Positions 1-10,403 are shown, counted from the first letter of the stretch. The stretch: 64,000 nt of DNA from Pyrus communis (GCF_963583255.1 NC_084804.1:21334061-21398060), one strand, 5' to 3'. A program made the numbers and translations. Notes: generated by a model not told the origin, from the letters alone.

Positions 1-620
1 GCATCCGTCTCTTTGAAATTTTGGCATAGCCAAAAGGAAATATTTCGTTAGTATTAAATGAAGGGAATTATTATTGTCATTTTAAAAATTTTATTTTGCT
101 TTCTAATTTTTTTTATAATTAGAAAGAAAAATACATTTATGAAGGGGGTAGAATGAAATTTTTGGAATGTTAATAACATTTCTCTAAATGAAATTCCTTT
201 TACTTGTCGCTTTCAATGCTACGTTTTAACTTTTAAATTCAATTTTCTTAATTATTTAGAGATTTATTTTCAAATCTTAACTATTCGTATGTATACCAAT
301 CGGGGATATATGTACCATTGAAAAAATTGAACTTTTAGTGCCAAAAGCATAGTGCCGGTTTTTTAAGAGCTTTTTTTCGTCAAGGGTTTTTAAGAGCTAG
401 TCCGTAAACATTTTGTAAAAGTTTTTCGTTTCTTATATAAATAAAAGTGCGTTGGCAAATTATTATTTTAAACAAACTTAGAAAATAAAAAAACGCAGAA
501 AAAGATATTTAACCTAAGTTATGTTAACATCAAAATTGATACATCCTCTACTTTCTAAAAAAATTCAAAACAATAGATAATAAAACATACATCATACAAC
601 AAAGAGTTTTATAAAATAAA
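1..620. other. AT-rich intergenic DNA, no gene seen
   Basis: AT-rich sequence with many A and T runs and no convincing reading frame on either strand. A TATA-like stretch lies near 434-445, but nothing transcribable follows it except the CAC-rich microsatellite. This is the left flank of the outermost retrotransposon insertion; its other half resumes at 27414. Confidence 0.6.
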
Positions 621-627
621 ATTATGT

Positions 628-905
628 ATGTAAGCACCACCATCACCACCACTGCCACCACCACTGTCACCACCACCGCCACCACCACACAACATTCTTC
701 ACTGCCATCACCTACATCACCATGGCTATCACCACCTCCACCGTCTCATCATTGTCATCACCACTATTGTCAATACCACCACATCCTCCACTGTCATACC
801 ATCGCCACCCTGGTCACTAGCACCTTCGCAATCTCAGCATGGTCACCATCGGAACAATTGCCTTTGGCATTGCCACCACGTCCACCACCTCACTACCACA
901 AGCAT
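628..905. repeat. CAC/CAT-rich imperfect trinucleotide repeat
   Basis: Imperfect ACC/CAC/ATC triplets, densest at 635-690. The frame through it is open for 94 codons but reads as threonine, proline and histidine runs, as any CAC repeat would, so I do not call it a gene. Similar CAC-rich sequence continues at 27420-27475 beyond the Tat element, which indicates that the element landed inside this tract. Confidence 0.7.
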
Positions 906-914
906 TAGCATCAC

Positions 915-1549
915 TGTGGATGCAAATTTCCGCCTTTTCTTGATTGATGAATCTACACCTGCAAAATAATAACACCTAAGATTAAGGCCAAAAGCCTCAC
1001 ACACCTACGATGAATGGGGGGCTTTGGCTGAAGAATCTCCGATGCCTAAGTTAGAATTCTATAAAGAATGTGTTTGCCCACAAAAAGCCTTTTTAGGGAG
1101 TAGCTAAGGCCTCTCCGAATTTTAGAGATAAATGGAGTATTTATAGGAGAAAATGAGGAGGTGGGCCGACCCTCTAGGGTTTAGAGGTGGCCAACCCTAG
1201 GGATGAAATTTGGGTGAGAATATTCTAAGATATTTGTGTAAATAAATATCTTAGAATAATTAGGTAAATATCATAAATAAATGGGATTAGGATAACTTAC
1301 GTGAAATAGGTCTTCTCTGATTAGGAATGTATTTATGAAAAGAATAAGGGATTATTCTATCATAAATACCTTTGACTTTTTCTATAGGCAGGGGTGCCTT
1401 GAGCAGTCGTTGATCTCTGCTTGCTTTACCTTAGCTGCGTGTGGTGAATGAGGCTGCTTCCTGCTCATTTAATAAGGGCAGTCTTGTCTTTATTGGGAAA
1501 TAATTCACATGTCAGCTCCATGATTTTTGGGATTATTTTTGGCTCCACA
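915..1549 (-). repeat. 3' LTR of outer Tat element
   Basis: 635 bp, starting TGTGGATGC and ending GGCTCCACA on the plus strand, so TG...CA overall. It pairs with 26782-27413 (632 bp), with the same order of segments and scattered mismatches. The next bases inward (1551-1558, minus strand GTGGGGGC) form the polypurine tract expected just before a 3' LTR, confirming the minus orientation. Confidence 0.85.
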
Positions 1550-1705
1550 AATGCCCCCACAACTGCTGGGCTGCTCGCAGGAAAGGGCAGGAGGTGTAGA
1601 AATCCAAAGATGTAATGGAGTTTGTGTCCCAATTTGATGTAAATTCCCTCTTTAATTTGGAATTTAAATTCTTCAAGGAAAGGCAATGTGATTGCCACCA
1701 AAACC

Positions 1706-1713
1706 TATTTAAG
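1706..1713 (+). promoter_or_regulatory. TATA-like box for the antisense gene (outer)
   Basis: TATTTAAG lies about 160 bp inside the 3' LTR and about 155 bp upstream of the first splice donor. The same octamer is at 11180-11187 in the inner element at the matching place. Conservation in both copies suggests a core promoter for the plus-strand gene, separate from the LTR promoter that drives gag-pol. Inferred from position only. Confidence 0.45.
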
Positions 1714-1868
1714 TCTGCGTCAAGTAGAGGGTTAAATAAATTTGGCGTGCAATTGAAACCCTGCAAGAAAGAGAGAAAGCCAGAGGATATTTGTTCCCCC
1801 TTCCCTGACAATCTTCGTCGTTTGCCCGTGCAAAGAATTGTGTTCCGTTGGTTTTCTTATTCTCCAAG

Positions 1869-2321
1869 GTAAGAAAAAAAATTAATTTTCTCTTTCTTCT
1901 TCATTTGTTCGGAGCCTCAAGGCTCGAATTTTGGCTCCATGGGCTTTTATGTTGCTGCTGCCGTAGTAGCTGGGTCGACTTGGCACGTTGTTAGGGCTGG
2001 CGCGGATGAGTCGACTCAATGCGTTAGGCTAGGCGTGGAGGAGGAAGGTCAATGCTGGGCTTGGGCTCGTGCAATGTTGAGAGATACATGAGAGAAAGGG
2101 ACGCGAGAGGCGCCAACCCCCTTCAGGTGAATTGGGTTGCTAGGCCATTTGAACCGAGGGTGATAAGAGGTAGCATGCCTCCTGCCTATTAGGTCGAGAG
2201 AGAAAGACCTGGCGTGCTGGGTCCGTAGGGTAGCTAGTTGGGCTGCAGTCTGGTGCGTTGCTCCTTGCAATTTTTTTTTCTTCAAATAGTCTTCCAATAA
2301 TATTTCTTTGCGCTGTTGTAG
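1869..2321 (+). other. Intron 1 of antisense gene (outer), in the 5' leader
   Basis: Donor CAAG|GTAAGA at 1865-1874 and acceptor TTGTTGTAG-type ending at 2321, twelve bases before the ATG at 2333. The inner element has the same donor and acceptor (intron 11353-11702). Intron length differs (453 versus 350 bp) while both splice sites are kept, as expected for a real intron. Confidence 0.6.
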
Positions 2322-2919
2322 GATTTTCGAACATGACTTCCTTAAGCCACAAGAATGATGAATTTATTCCGTCATTGCATTATCAGGGTGGATCTGCAAG
2401 TGAACTAGGCTACTTCAAGGCTACTCATGTCATGGTAGGTTTTGATGAGCAGTTCAGGGACTTCCTCGAGATGTTTGAGCACGTAATTCCGTCTGCGGTT
2501 CACGTGAAGCAGGCCAAGAATGGTAGCAGCTGTGAGCTGTGTGGTTCTAGGAAAGCTATCAAGCTTCACCTCTACTACTTTGTGTTGGGGTTCAATTTTC
2601 CCATGCCTCAGTTTTTCCAAGAGGTGATCTGCTCCATGAAGTGTGCTCTTACTCAGTGCTTTTGAAATGTGGTCCGTGTGATGGTGGGGTTCCATAACTT
2701 GAGCGGGTTTTTTTACTTGGACCTGATTGCCAACGAGTTTTGGTACTTCTTTGACATAGGTCACATCGATGGTGTTGGGTAGCTGAGGGCTCGCCATAGG
2801 CTCTTCGATCACTCGAGCAAAGGGGGATTATGACTGGTATAGGGAGACCTTTGAGATTAGCGGATAGTGGGAATCCGACTCCTCGCCTGGGCTGTGTTTT
2901 CCAACTGCCTTCATCAATG

Positions 2920-2999
2920 GTAAGTAAGCTGCTTAGTCTCTAAGCTACTTTATATTTTTGCTGAGTTACCTTCTGATTTGTCATCCTCTGTTTATGTAG
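2920..2999 (+). other. Intron 2 of antisense gene (outer), phase 1
   Basis: Donor G|GTAAGTA at 2920 and pyrimidine-rich acceptor TTTATGTAG ending at 2999, 80 bp. Joining the exons gives an uninterrupted G|AT (Asp) codon and a sensible protein junction. In the inner element the acceptor TTTTGTAG (ending 12325) is kept, but the donor reads GCTAAATA, so that copy has lost its GT. Confidence 0.6.
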
Positions 3000-3274
3000 A
3001 TTCAGAATTTGGTTCAACTCCCAAGATTTCTCCAAACATGAAGAAGGTGCGCATCGCTTTGAGGATCCCTGCTGAATACTATGAATTGCGTTGGCTGCTT
3101 AGTCTTCTTCATAGCGAGAAAGGTGGGCTACCCTCATTAGAAGAGATTAGGAGGTTCAAGGGTGAGGCGTTTGCTCATCCGATCGCTACTGTGGCGCTTG
3201 TTACAAGTGAAAGTGGGAGAAAGAAATATTCGTCGCCTGCTTGAGAGCTGTCAATGGAGATAAAGCCGAAGACT

Positions 3275-3373
3275 GTTATTGACTTGACTTCTTCTGTTAT
3301 TGACTTGACTTCCTATGTTATTGACTTGATTTCGTCCATTACTGGAAGGCTCGTTATTAACTTGACTTCTTCT
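3275..3373 (+). repeat. 21-bp tandem repeats encoding VIDLTSx
   Basis: Units at 3275-3295, 3296-3316 and 3317-3337, plus a spaced fourth at 3353-3373. In the frame of the antisense gene they read VIDLTSS, VIDLTSY, VIDLISS and VINLTSS. The matching part of the inner copy (about 12590-12620) lacks them. VIDLT matches the classic SUMO-interacting motif. Confidence 0.75.
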
Positions 3374-3619
3374 AATGGGAAGAAAGAGGTTGCTCCGAGG
3401 GTTGCTAGACCAATTGCTGACAAGATTGCATAGCAGAAGAGTTCTGTCATGCCCTCTATGACTAGTTTTATTCTGAGGCAGCCTGTGCCCAACTCTGATC
3501 TGATTCTAGAGGTGCGTGCAGTGGCGAAGAGCGAGGATGGTGATTCCACAGCCAAGGCAATGCTAGGGCTAGCTCTTCTTATTAAGAAAGAAACGTCTGC
3601 TCGCATGAGTAGCCATGAT

Positions 3620-4497
3620 TAGCAATGGATAAATACCCATTGGTTATGGGTAATCGCGGTTACCCGCTCATTTAAATTAAACGGTTATGGTTATGGGTAT
3701 AACTGTTTACCTGCGAAATTTAAATGGGCGGTTATGGGTATTAACCGTGGTTATAAACGGATAACCATTTACCCATTTATTTTATATATGTAAAATTAAC
3801 ACAAACCATGTTCCTTATCGGACAAAACTCAGATCAATGCTATTGACTATAGTGCATGATTTCTGTAGCTAATATAATTTAGTTTTCCTTAACTACTTTA
3901 AATGATTTATGTAGCTAATATAATTTAGTTTTCCTTAACCACTTTAAATTTCATGGTCCATTATATATATTTATGTTAATATTTTATATTCCAAGTTAAA
4001 TAACCCAATAATACTGTTTTTTAATAGTTTTCGTAACCCAAGAATAGTTAGCAAATTTTATATTACCTTCATTGTTAACAGTTAAAAATATCATCCGTAA
4101 ACCATTATTTCAATTATTGGAATGGTATAAGGACTTAAAAAATTAAAATGCAGAAATGTATGATGAATGTACCTATAACGGTGTTTAGTTGTTAGAAAAA
4201 GAAAATTATGACAAATTTTTCCTTTTTAATTTTCAAGTTGTTAAAAAAACACGTAGACGGGTGAAAAAGGAGTAAATGGTAAAAAAGAAAGGATAAATGG
4301 GTAAACGGGTATTAAACGGTTACGGTTAAATGGGTACGCGGTTATAGGTATGGTTAACCGTTTATAAACAGTTATGGGTATGGGTATAACCGTTTAGGCA
4401 ATTACCCAATGGGTAAACGATTATGCGGGTATGAGAATAAACGGTTATCGATAAATAACCGCGGTTACCCGCCCGGCATAACCGTTGCCCATCCCTA
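3620..4497. mobile_element. Non-autonomous hAT-like transposon
   Basis: 878 bp flanked by the 8-bp direct repeat GCCATGAT (3612-3619 and 4498-4505), the duplication size of the hAT superfamily. The ends are imperfect inverted repeats: TAGCAATGGATAA on the left and, on the other strand of the right end, TAGGGATGGGCAA. Both subterminal regions are full of direct and inverted GGTTATGGGTA and GGTTACCCG motifs, a typical layout for transposase binding. The middle is AT-rich and non-coding, so it would need a transposase from elsewhere. It interrupts the antisense gene of the outer Tat element. Confidence 0.85.
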
Positions 4498-5561
4498 GCC
4501 ATGATTAGCCTGCTAAACCAGCCTTAGGGGAGTTTTCCGAGATCTATGCGTTATTGAAGCCCGATTTGCTTAAGGACACAGAGGTATGTGCCAAGTTTGT
4601 TGATGGCGTGAGCAAAGTTGTTGACTTTAATTTCTTTGCGATGCATGAAGTTTAGTCGCAAAGAGGTTCCCTAGTTGCTATGATGCAGAAATCTATGATC
4701 TTGGTAACCGAGTACACTCGTATAGAGCAGGATGATGCCAATTCTGCTAGGGAAATAGCGCCAACCATGGTATCAGAGGCTTGCTCAGCTGATGATAAAA
4801 TTAAAAAGTTGAAGTTTGAACTTGCCTTTTTGAAGGGATTTGATATCTTTGCACCCACTGCTCAATAGCTTGAGATTGCTCACCAAGATATCAATGACTT
4901 GAAGGCTTAGCTTGAAGCGATCTGGGGGAAGTATGGCGTTACAGAGAAGGAGATTAAAGTCTAAGCGTTGCTAGTGCATGACCTTGAGAGTGCCATTTTA
5001 GAATTTTCATCTACCCATGATGCCAAGGATGTAGAGCTACTCGCTATGCATAATGACATTGTTGGACTCAAGAAGGTGGTTGGTAGACTTGTGTCTAAGG
5101 AAATTGAGCTGTAAGAAGCATTGTCTGCCAGCAAGAACTTGAAGAAGGAACTAGATGAGTTGCAGAATGCTCGTACTGACCTGATTGAGGATAATAAATA
5201 GCTAAGGAGTGAGAAGTCTAGTCTTGAGGTTGTCCTTGCCCAAGGTCAAGCTGACATCTACAAGCTTAGCTATATTGATCATTTCATTTGCATATCGTCT
5301 GACTATGCCTTCTCTGATAAGGACCTCGAGATTTTTGCTACTTTTTCTGAGGATCTGTTTAAGTTTCCCTTTGAGAGTGTCGTCGGTGGAGCAGCTGAGG
5401 ATTAGGTTGCCTAGGTAGGTACGACCGAAGGTGGTGCCGCCCAGGTAGGGGCGGTTGATGATAGTACTGCCCGAGATGGGGCAGTTGTAAGTGAAACGCA
5501 GGAAGTTGATGCTGCTGGGAGCGATGTAGCTGCTAAAGATGTCCAAGCTACTGATGAGTAG

Positions 5562-6493
5562 TCTTTTTAGATAAACTTTAGGATTTACTTTCTTTTCATT
5601 TCTTGCTTGCTTTTTCCTTTGCTGTTGGCCTTCGTGCCCGTTTACCAATTTGTTAGAAATTAATAAACCGTTTTTCTTCGCTTTACTTCATCTTTGTCTC
5701 TTTGCCTTGCTTTAAGCTTTTACTATAGAATGAACAATTGAGCAGGCTACTTTGAAGAAAGCAGTTAAGCCCGCCTCTATTACTTTAGGCGACAACTTCG
5801 GGTTGTTAGGAGCGAATCTTTGCCTGCTTGAGGCATCTTTTTGAAAATTTTAACTTGCAGGGCCGATTGACCTCTGTGGTTGTATGTCTCGTATCGGTGG
5901 TTCACTAGATCTTAATCACAAGGTCATTAGCAAAGCATGCTGCTTTTTAATAAGCAGACGGGCTTACACGACCTATTTGACTGTTGATCTAGGCTTAGGA
6001 CCTCTACAAAGCTGTTAACTAGAGAGTCAGCAGCCAGACGCTTTACTTACAGAAGCAGGTGAGTCTCCATGACTTCTTGGTTGTTAACTTTGATATTCTA
6101 AATCGTTGAACTGCTGAGCTTTATCTTGTGTTGTTGCCCCCTGACCATTGGCTGCTTAGTTTGGTCATCCTTTCTTAAATCCTTTAAGCTGTGTGGCCTG
6201 CATCACAACATAGTAAAGATTGCTGGGACACAAAATTCGCTACCCTTTCGCATCAAAAGTACATGGTTTTGTGGAATTTCGTGGGCAGTGGTTCGAAAGA
6301 ACACTTTGCACTTTATGTAACCAATTCTATAGGCTGCATAGCAAGTAGCACATCACTTTAAGAATCAGTGCAAACCCAAGTGGTTGTTCTACGCTAGGCA
6401 GTGTATGTGCGAGATAACCTGTTAACCTTTCACAAGATTGTGCGGTTTTATAGGTTTAGGCGGCTAATTGCTCGAAGGGTGTACTACGACAGT
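5562..6493. other. Non-coding 3' region of outer Tat element (upstream part)
   Basis: Sequence between the end of the antisense gene and the tandem repeat, corresponding to 13669-14184 of the inner element. No long frame. It shares short blocks with the inner copy, such as TTAATAAACC just after the antisense stop and a TTTCACAAGA block near 6437 (14152 in the inner copy), but the lengths differ strongly. This fits the known hypervariable 3' untranslated region of Tat elements. Confidence 0.6.
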
Positions 6494-6721
6494 CTTCTAG
6501 AAACCGTAGGTTGCTTGGTGAATTGGCAATGACTTTAGATTCCCAAGGATCTTTTAGAATTCGTAGGCTTCTCGTTGAATTCGTAGAGGGTTTAGGTTCC
6601 TAGGTATTTTCCAGAAACTGTTAGCTGCTCGTTGAATAAACAGGGACTTTAGGTTCCCAGGTATCTTCCAAAAATTGTAGGTTGCTCGTTCAATTAGCAG
6701 CGGCTTTAGGTTTCTAGGGAT
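6494..6721. repeat. Four-unit 57-bp tandem repeat
   Basis: Four consecutive units of exactly 57 bp: 6494-6550, 6551-6607, 6608-6664 and 6665-6721. Each has a start like CTTCCAGAAA, a middle like GTAGGTTGCTCGTTGAAT and an end like CTTTAGGTTCCTAGG. The inner element has a single related unit at about 14185-14243. The units differ from each other at many sites, so the expansion is not recent. Confidence 0.9.
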
Positions 6722-7084
6722 GCCTTTAGTTACACAAAGTCAACCTGACTCATCCACGTCTAGATATTCAGAGTGCGAAGTTTACCCTCTTCTATTGAGA
6801 GAGCAAGGTTGGTCCTCGGAGGGGCACAATTCTTGCGATAGGACCTTGATTAGGCGTGATCTTCAATGTGAGTAGGAGTAGATAATTGTTGTAGATACGT
6901 AGTTGAGCCAAGTGGTATATAGCTTCGGAAATCTTCATTGAAAATAAGATGAAGGATATCGAACTTAGCTGAAAGGTAGAATTGCATAGCAGCTGAGTAG
7001 TCTTTGGCTTTTGAGGTAGTACTCGTCGAGCTGCTTGAGTCTTCGAATTTTATTTCGTCATGCATAGTACTTTTGCAGGTTGTA

Positions 7085-8150
7085 GGCATTCCACTACTTG
7101 TCGATCTTTTTGTCGTTCATGGTGGTGAGGGTGTAGCTATCATTGCCGCCTGCTCTGCTGATTTTGTAGTGACTTTCCTAGATAGGATTCATCTTTTTAG
7201 ATCATTCTCATCGGGCAGTGATGAATGCTTTTCTTAGGACTAGATCTCCAGGCTGAAACTGCCGGGTCTTTGCCCTTCTATTGTAGCTAGAAATGAGCTG
7301 CTTCTGTAGTCTACATTGTGAGTGATAACCTTCTCGCGTTTTTCCTTTGCCAGATCTAGATATTTGGCCATCTCTTTTTTGTTCTGCTCTAAAGTTGGTA
7401 GTATGGTGTTGATGCTTAACACGATGTATTGGGAGGGATGATTGCTTTTGACCAAATGCTAATGAGAAAGGAGTTTCATCGATTGCTTATCACTTGGTTG
7501 TGCGATATGCCCATAAGACACTAGGAAGTTCGTCTGGCCAATTTCCCTACTTGTATGTGAAGGATTTCTTGAGTCAGTCCAAGATTATTTTATAGGATGC
7601 CTTCGTTTGCATGTTGCCTTGGGGATATCTAGGCATAGACATGTCCTGCTTGATGCCATATCTTTGGAAGAACTTCGCCAAGTCTTTGCCTATAAATTGC
7701 GGGCTATTGTCGGTAACGATAGATTATAGGATGCTAAATCAATAGATGATGTTATTCCATATGAAGCGCTCTATGTCTGATTGAGTAGTGGTGGTCATGA
7801 GCTCGTCTTCTACCCTCTTGATGAAGTAGTTGGTACACATGTAGTAGAGTGTCGCCTTTATTTGGAGTGTTTTAGATTCCAATCTCTATACAGAGAGTGT
7901 CCCATTGACTAGGTAGTAGATTATGAGATCTTGCCAGCTTGTGGTTGTGTTGACTTGTAACACCTCGACTGCTAGTTCTTCTTCTGTACTCGACTTTCGC
8001 AAATACTCGATTAGGATAGAGCATCTGAACTGTTAGCCCAAAACGGAGCTTAAGGCTGCTAGAACTGTTAGCCCAAAACGGAGCTTAAGGCTGCCAAGGT
8101 GTCTGTATGAGCATTGTCTGCCCGTGGCATCTGTGTGAGGGTGGAAGTTT
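7085..8150 (-). pseudogene. Integrase region of outer Tat element, degraded
   Basis: Minus-strand sequence parallel to 14720-15895 of the inner element. Recognisable pieces include the integrase C-terminal stretch at 7240-7455 (residues such as AKEKREKV and RPGSFSLE) and, at about 7460-7560, the remains of a YRTT-type core segment. Stops and frameshifts are frequent. A perfect 35-bp duplication (8028-8062 and 8063-8094) adds a frameshift at the upstream edge. No functional protein is possible. Confidence 0.6.
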
Positions 8151-8189
8151 GAAATGCCTTAAGTTCCTTGGATGTTTTGCTGTATACTC

Positions 8190-8880
8190 CCCGGTAGTCT
8201 GGCTAGTGATACGCTAAGAATTAAAATGGATTGCAAGTTTGTTAACTGCCAAATCTTGTGCCATTTGGAGGCCTACTAATAAGGGCTCGTACTCTCTTCG
8301 TTGTTTGATGCCTTAAAGCCTAGAGTGATTGCCTACTCGAGCATTGAGCCGTCTGGGGTGATGAGAACCAAGCCTGCTCTAGAACCCTTGTAGTTGGATG
8401 AACTGTCGATGTGTAAGCGCAAAAAGTCTTTGTTAGAAATGGTTGGTTCGGCATGCATGCTTGCGGCGTCTTTTGGCTATGTCTTTACGTCTTCTAGGCC
8501 AGAAGTGAACTCTACTATGAAGTTTACCAAGGCCTGAGCTTTTATCGCCGTGTGGGGTCGGTAAACAAGCCGCATTGGCTAAGTTCTAACGCCCACTTCA
8601 TCCCTTGTTAAGAAGTGTCTAGACCATGTATGATAGATCGTAAGGGATACTGAGTCATGACGATGATCGTATGTGCGTGAAAATATGGTCTAAGCTTTCG
8701 AGCTACAACAATTAGCGCTAAAATCAGCTTTTCGATCCTCGGGTATCTTATTTCAGCATCGAGGAAAGCTTTAGAAGTGTAGAATATTGCCAGTTGGGTC
8801 CCCAGGTCTTCTCGTATGAGGGCAGAGCTTACTGCTACGTTTTGAAATGCTTTCTCGCACTTGTTGTCCCACTTGTCTTT
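8190..8880 (-). pseudogene. RNase H domains of outer Tat element, degraded
   Basis: Two RNase H-like segments in minus orientation. The first (about 8590-8875) contains the RYPRIEKLILALIV connection typical of gypsy RNase H. The second (about 8190-8450) contains GFKASNNE, the landmark of the extra archaeal-type RNase H known from Tat elements. Counterparts in the inner copy are at 16624-17250 and 16237-16497. The reverse transcriptase expected just before them is absent: at about 8945-8970 the sequence jumps straight to the pre-RT linker. Confidence 0.6.
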
Positions 8881-9301
8881 TTATGCCTTCTTGGTAGCTT
8901 TGAAAAAAAGCTTACATCGATCAGTTGAGCGTGAGAGGAAGCAGTGGAGTGCAGCTAAGCTCAATCGTGAGCCAATTCTTGGCGTCATCTTCTATCAGTG
9001 TGTCTTTCTAAAAGCCATCATCTTGATCTTCCTGCTGTAGTTGCTATTTGGTAGTAGGCTCGTCCTCTTCAACCTCGGTAGCTCCTACGGGGTGAATGAC
9101 TTCTTCTTTGACTCCTTCAACATTTGTACCGTGCTTTATAAGGATGTGGTCTGGTCAGACTTGATCTTTCTGACTTCTTCTTCTGGGATGCGGAATCAAA
9201 TTTTCTGGTACTCGATAGAGGTCTTCTTTGAGACTACTAGTGATGTTCTTATATCGAGTGTTATGTTGCCAGTATCAGTTGAATTTGGTGAGTACCTTTA
9301 C

Positions 9302-9892
9302 TTAGCATATTATCGTGCTTTCTAGGCCCATCTTCTGAATAACGGATAACTGAAGTATATTTACTGTACTGCCATTATCCACCATCATTTTGTCGACTAT
9401 AGCATGTGCTAGCTGAACGGACATTACCAGAGCATCGACGTGTAGGAAGTCAACTCCCTCAGCATCCTGGTTGGTGAAACCAACGATGCGTCTAGGTTTG
9501 GTGTTAGTTGGCTGAACTTGGGAGTTCGTTATAGCTAGCTGGATCTTCTTCTTCTTGGAGTTGTTTGTGGCCCTCAAGTACTCAGACTCGGCAAAGATTT
9601 CGTTGATTTTGATAATCTTGGCAGACAACTCTTCATCTGAGTCTGCGTTGTTCCTAGGCTGCGCAACTGGCTTGTCCAGGTATCTGTCATATTTACTTTC
9701 TTTCACCAGCTTATCTAGGTATTCCTTCCAGGTATAATAAGTATTGGTCATGTGACTGAGACCTCGATGGAATGCACAATGCTTAGAGTGATCCAATTTA
9801 GAGGTGTCTCGTCTAGATTGTCTTAGTAGCCTAAACCAAGGCTCAGTCTTAAGGTTGTGGGGAATCTGGTTGATCGAGATCGAGAACTTCAT
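9302..9892 (-). pseudogene. Gag C-terminus and aspartic protease region, outer Tat element
   Basis: An open frame of 196 codons on the minus strand. It contains the gag-end motif YYTWKEYLDKLV followed by DNGSTVNIL near the C-terminus, the D-N/T-G-S-type active site of retrotransposon proteases. The inner copy has the same block at 18368-18960, where the motif reads NNGSAVNLL, so the catalytic Asp is kept only here. The frame is isolated by stops on both sides and is a fragment of the former gag-pol. Confidence 0.65.
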
Positions 9893-10403
9893 ATAGTTTT
9901 AGGTGGCTTGACCTCCTCTTGTTGGGAACCGGTCTCTGTGCTTGGCCTCTTGCCTGCTTCAGTTGTTAGACTGTTTCTTGTCCACCTTCTTCTGGGCTAC
10001 GTTGGACTCATTCTATGGCTGCTCAAGTGCCTTGTTTGCTCGTTGGGCCTCATCCTAAAACACATGCTTCTCTGCCAGGGCAAATGAGTTTGCTAGATTC
10101 AAGTCTTCCTTCATGATCAATTCTCCAAATAGAGGATGATTTGTTGGGAATCCATTTTGGAATGCTATGTTGGCAATCGAGTCGTTGCAGGAGACTATCT
10201 TCGCCTTCTCCGCCTTTAACCTCTTGATATCGTTGCGGAGTGACTCTTTTGGATTCTTTTTGATGTTGAAGAGTTGATCGGACTTCTTCTTGATCGAGAG
10301 ATAGAATAAGTATTCCTTAGTGAAAACTATGGAAATCTTATCAAAACTTCGGATGGATTATGGAGGCAGAGTATGGAACCCATCCTACGCCTCGCCCTGC
10401 AAA
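9893..10403 (-). pseudogene. Gag of outer Tat element, downstream segment
   Basis: Continues gag after the inner insertion. The coding thread picks up at the GTAGT target site (10404-10408) exactly where 25371-25375 left off. It encodes the part of gag around the conserved capsid helices and the lysine-rich linker, heavily mutated. Parallel to 21271-21540 and 19000-19102 of the inner element. Confidence 0.55.

Larger units (their letters stand above)
2333..5561 (+). pseudogene. Antisense accessory gene of outer Tat element (PF04195-like N-terminus, coiled-coil C-terminus), broken
   Basis: Starts MTSLSHKND. The first about 190 codons resemble the 'putative gypsy type transposon' family (Pfam PF04195), with the landmarks GFNFPMPQFFQEV and NEFWYFFDIGHI. 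An 80-bp intron (2920-2999) follows, then a charged linker with repeated VIDLT motifs (3275-3373), and a long heptad-rich region (about 4540-5290) ending in an acidic tail. A hAT-like element (3620-4497) interrupts the linker. Several TAG or TAA codons stand where the inner copy has Gln, and an extra base near 2820 shifts the frame, so no full protein is made. Function is unknown. Genes of this kind, antisense between pol and the 3' LTR, are known in plant Tat elements. Confidence 0.75.

Noticed and set aside
624..908. 94-codon plus-strand frame as a Thr/Pro/His-rich protein
   Set aside because: It is the translation of an imperfect CAC/ACC microsatellite. No promoter, homology or codon signal supports a gene.
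3620..4497. TTACCC/GGGTAA motifs as interstitial telomere repeats
   Set aside because: They are not the plant TTTAGGG heptamer and occur in both orientations as subterminal motifs of a hAT-like element with an 8-bp duplication.
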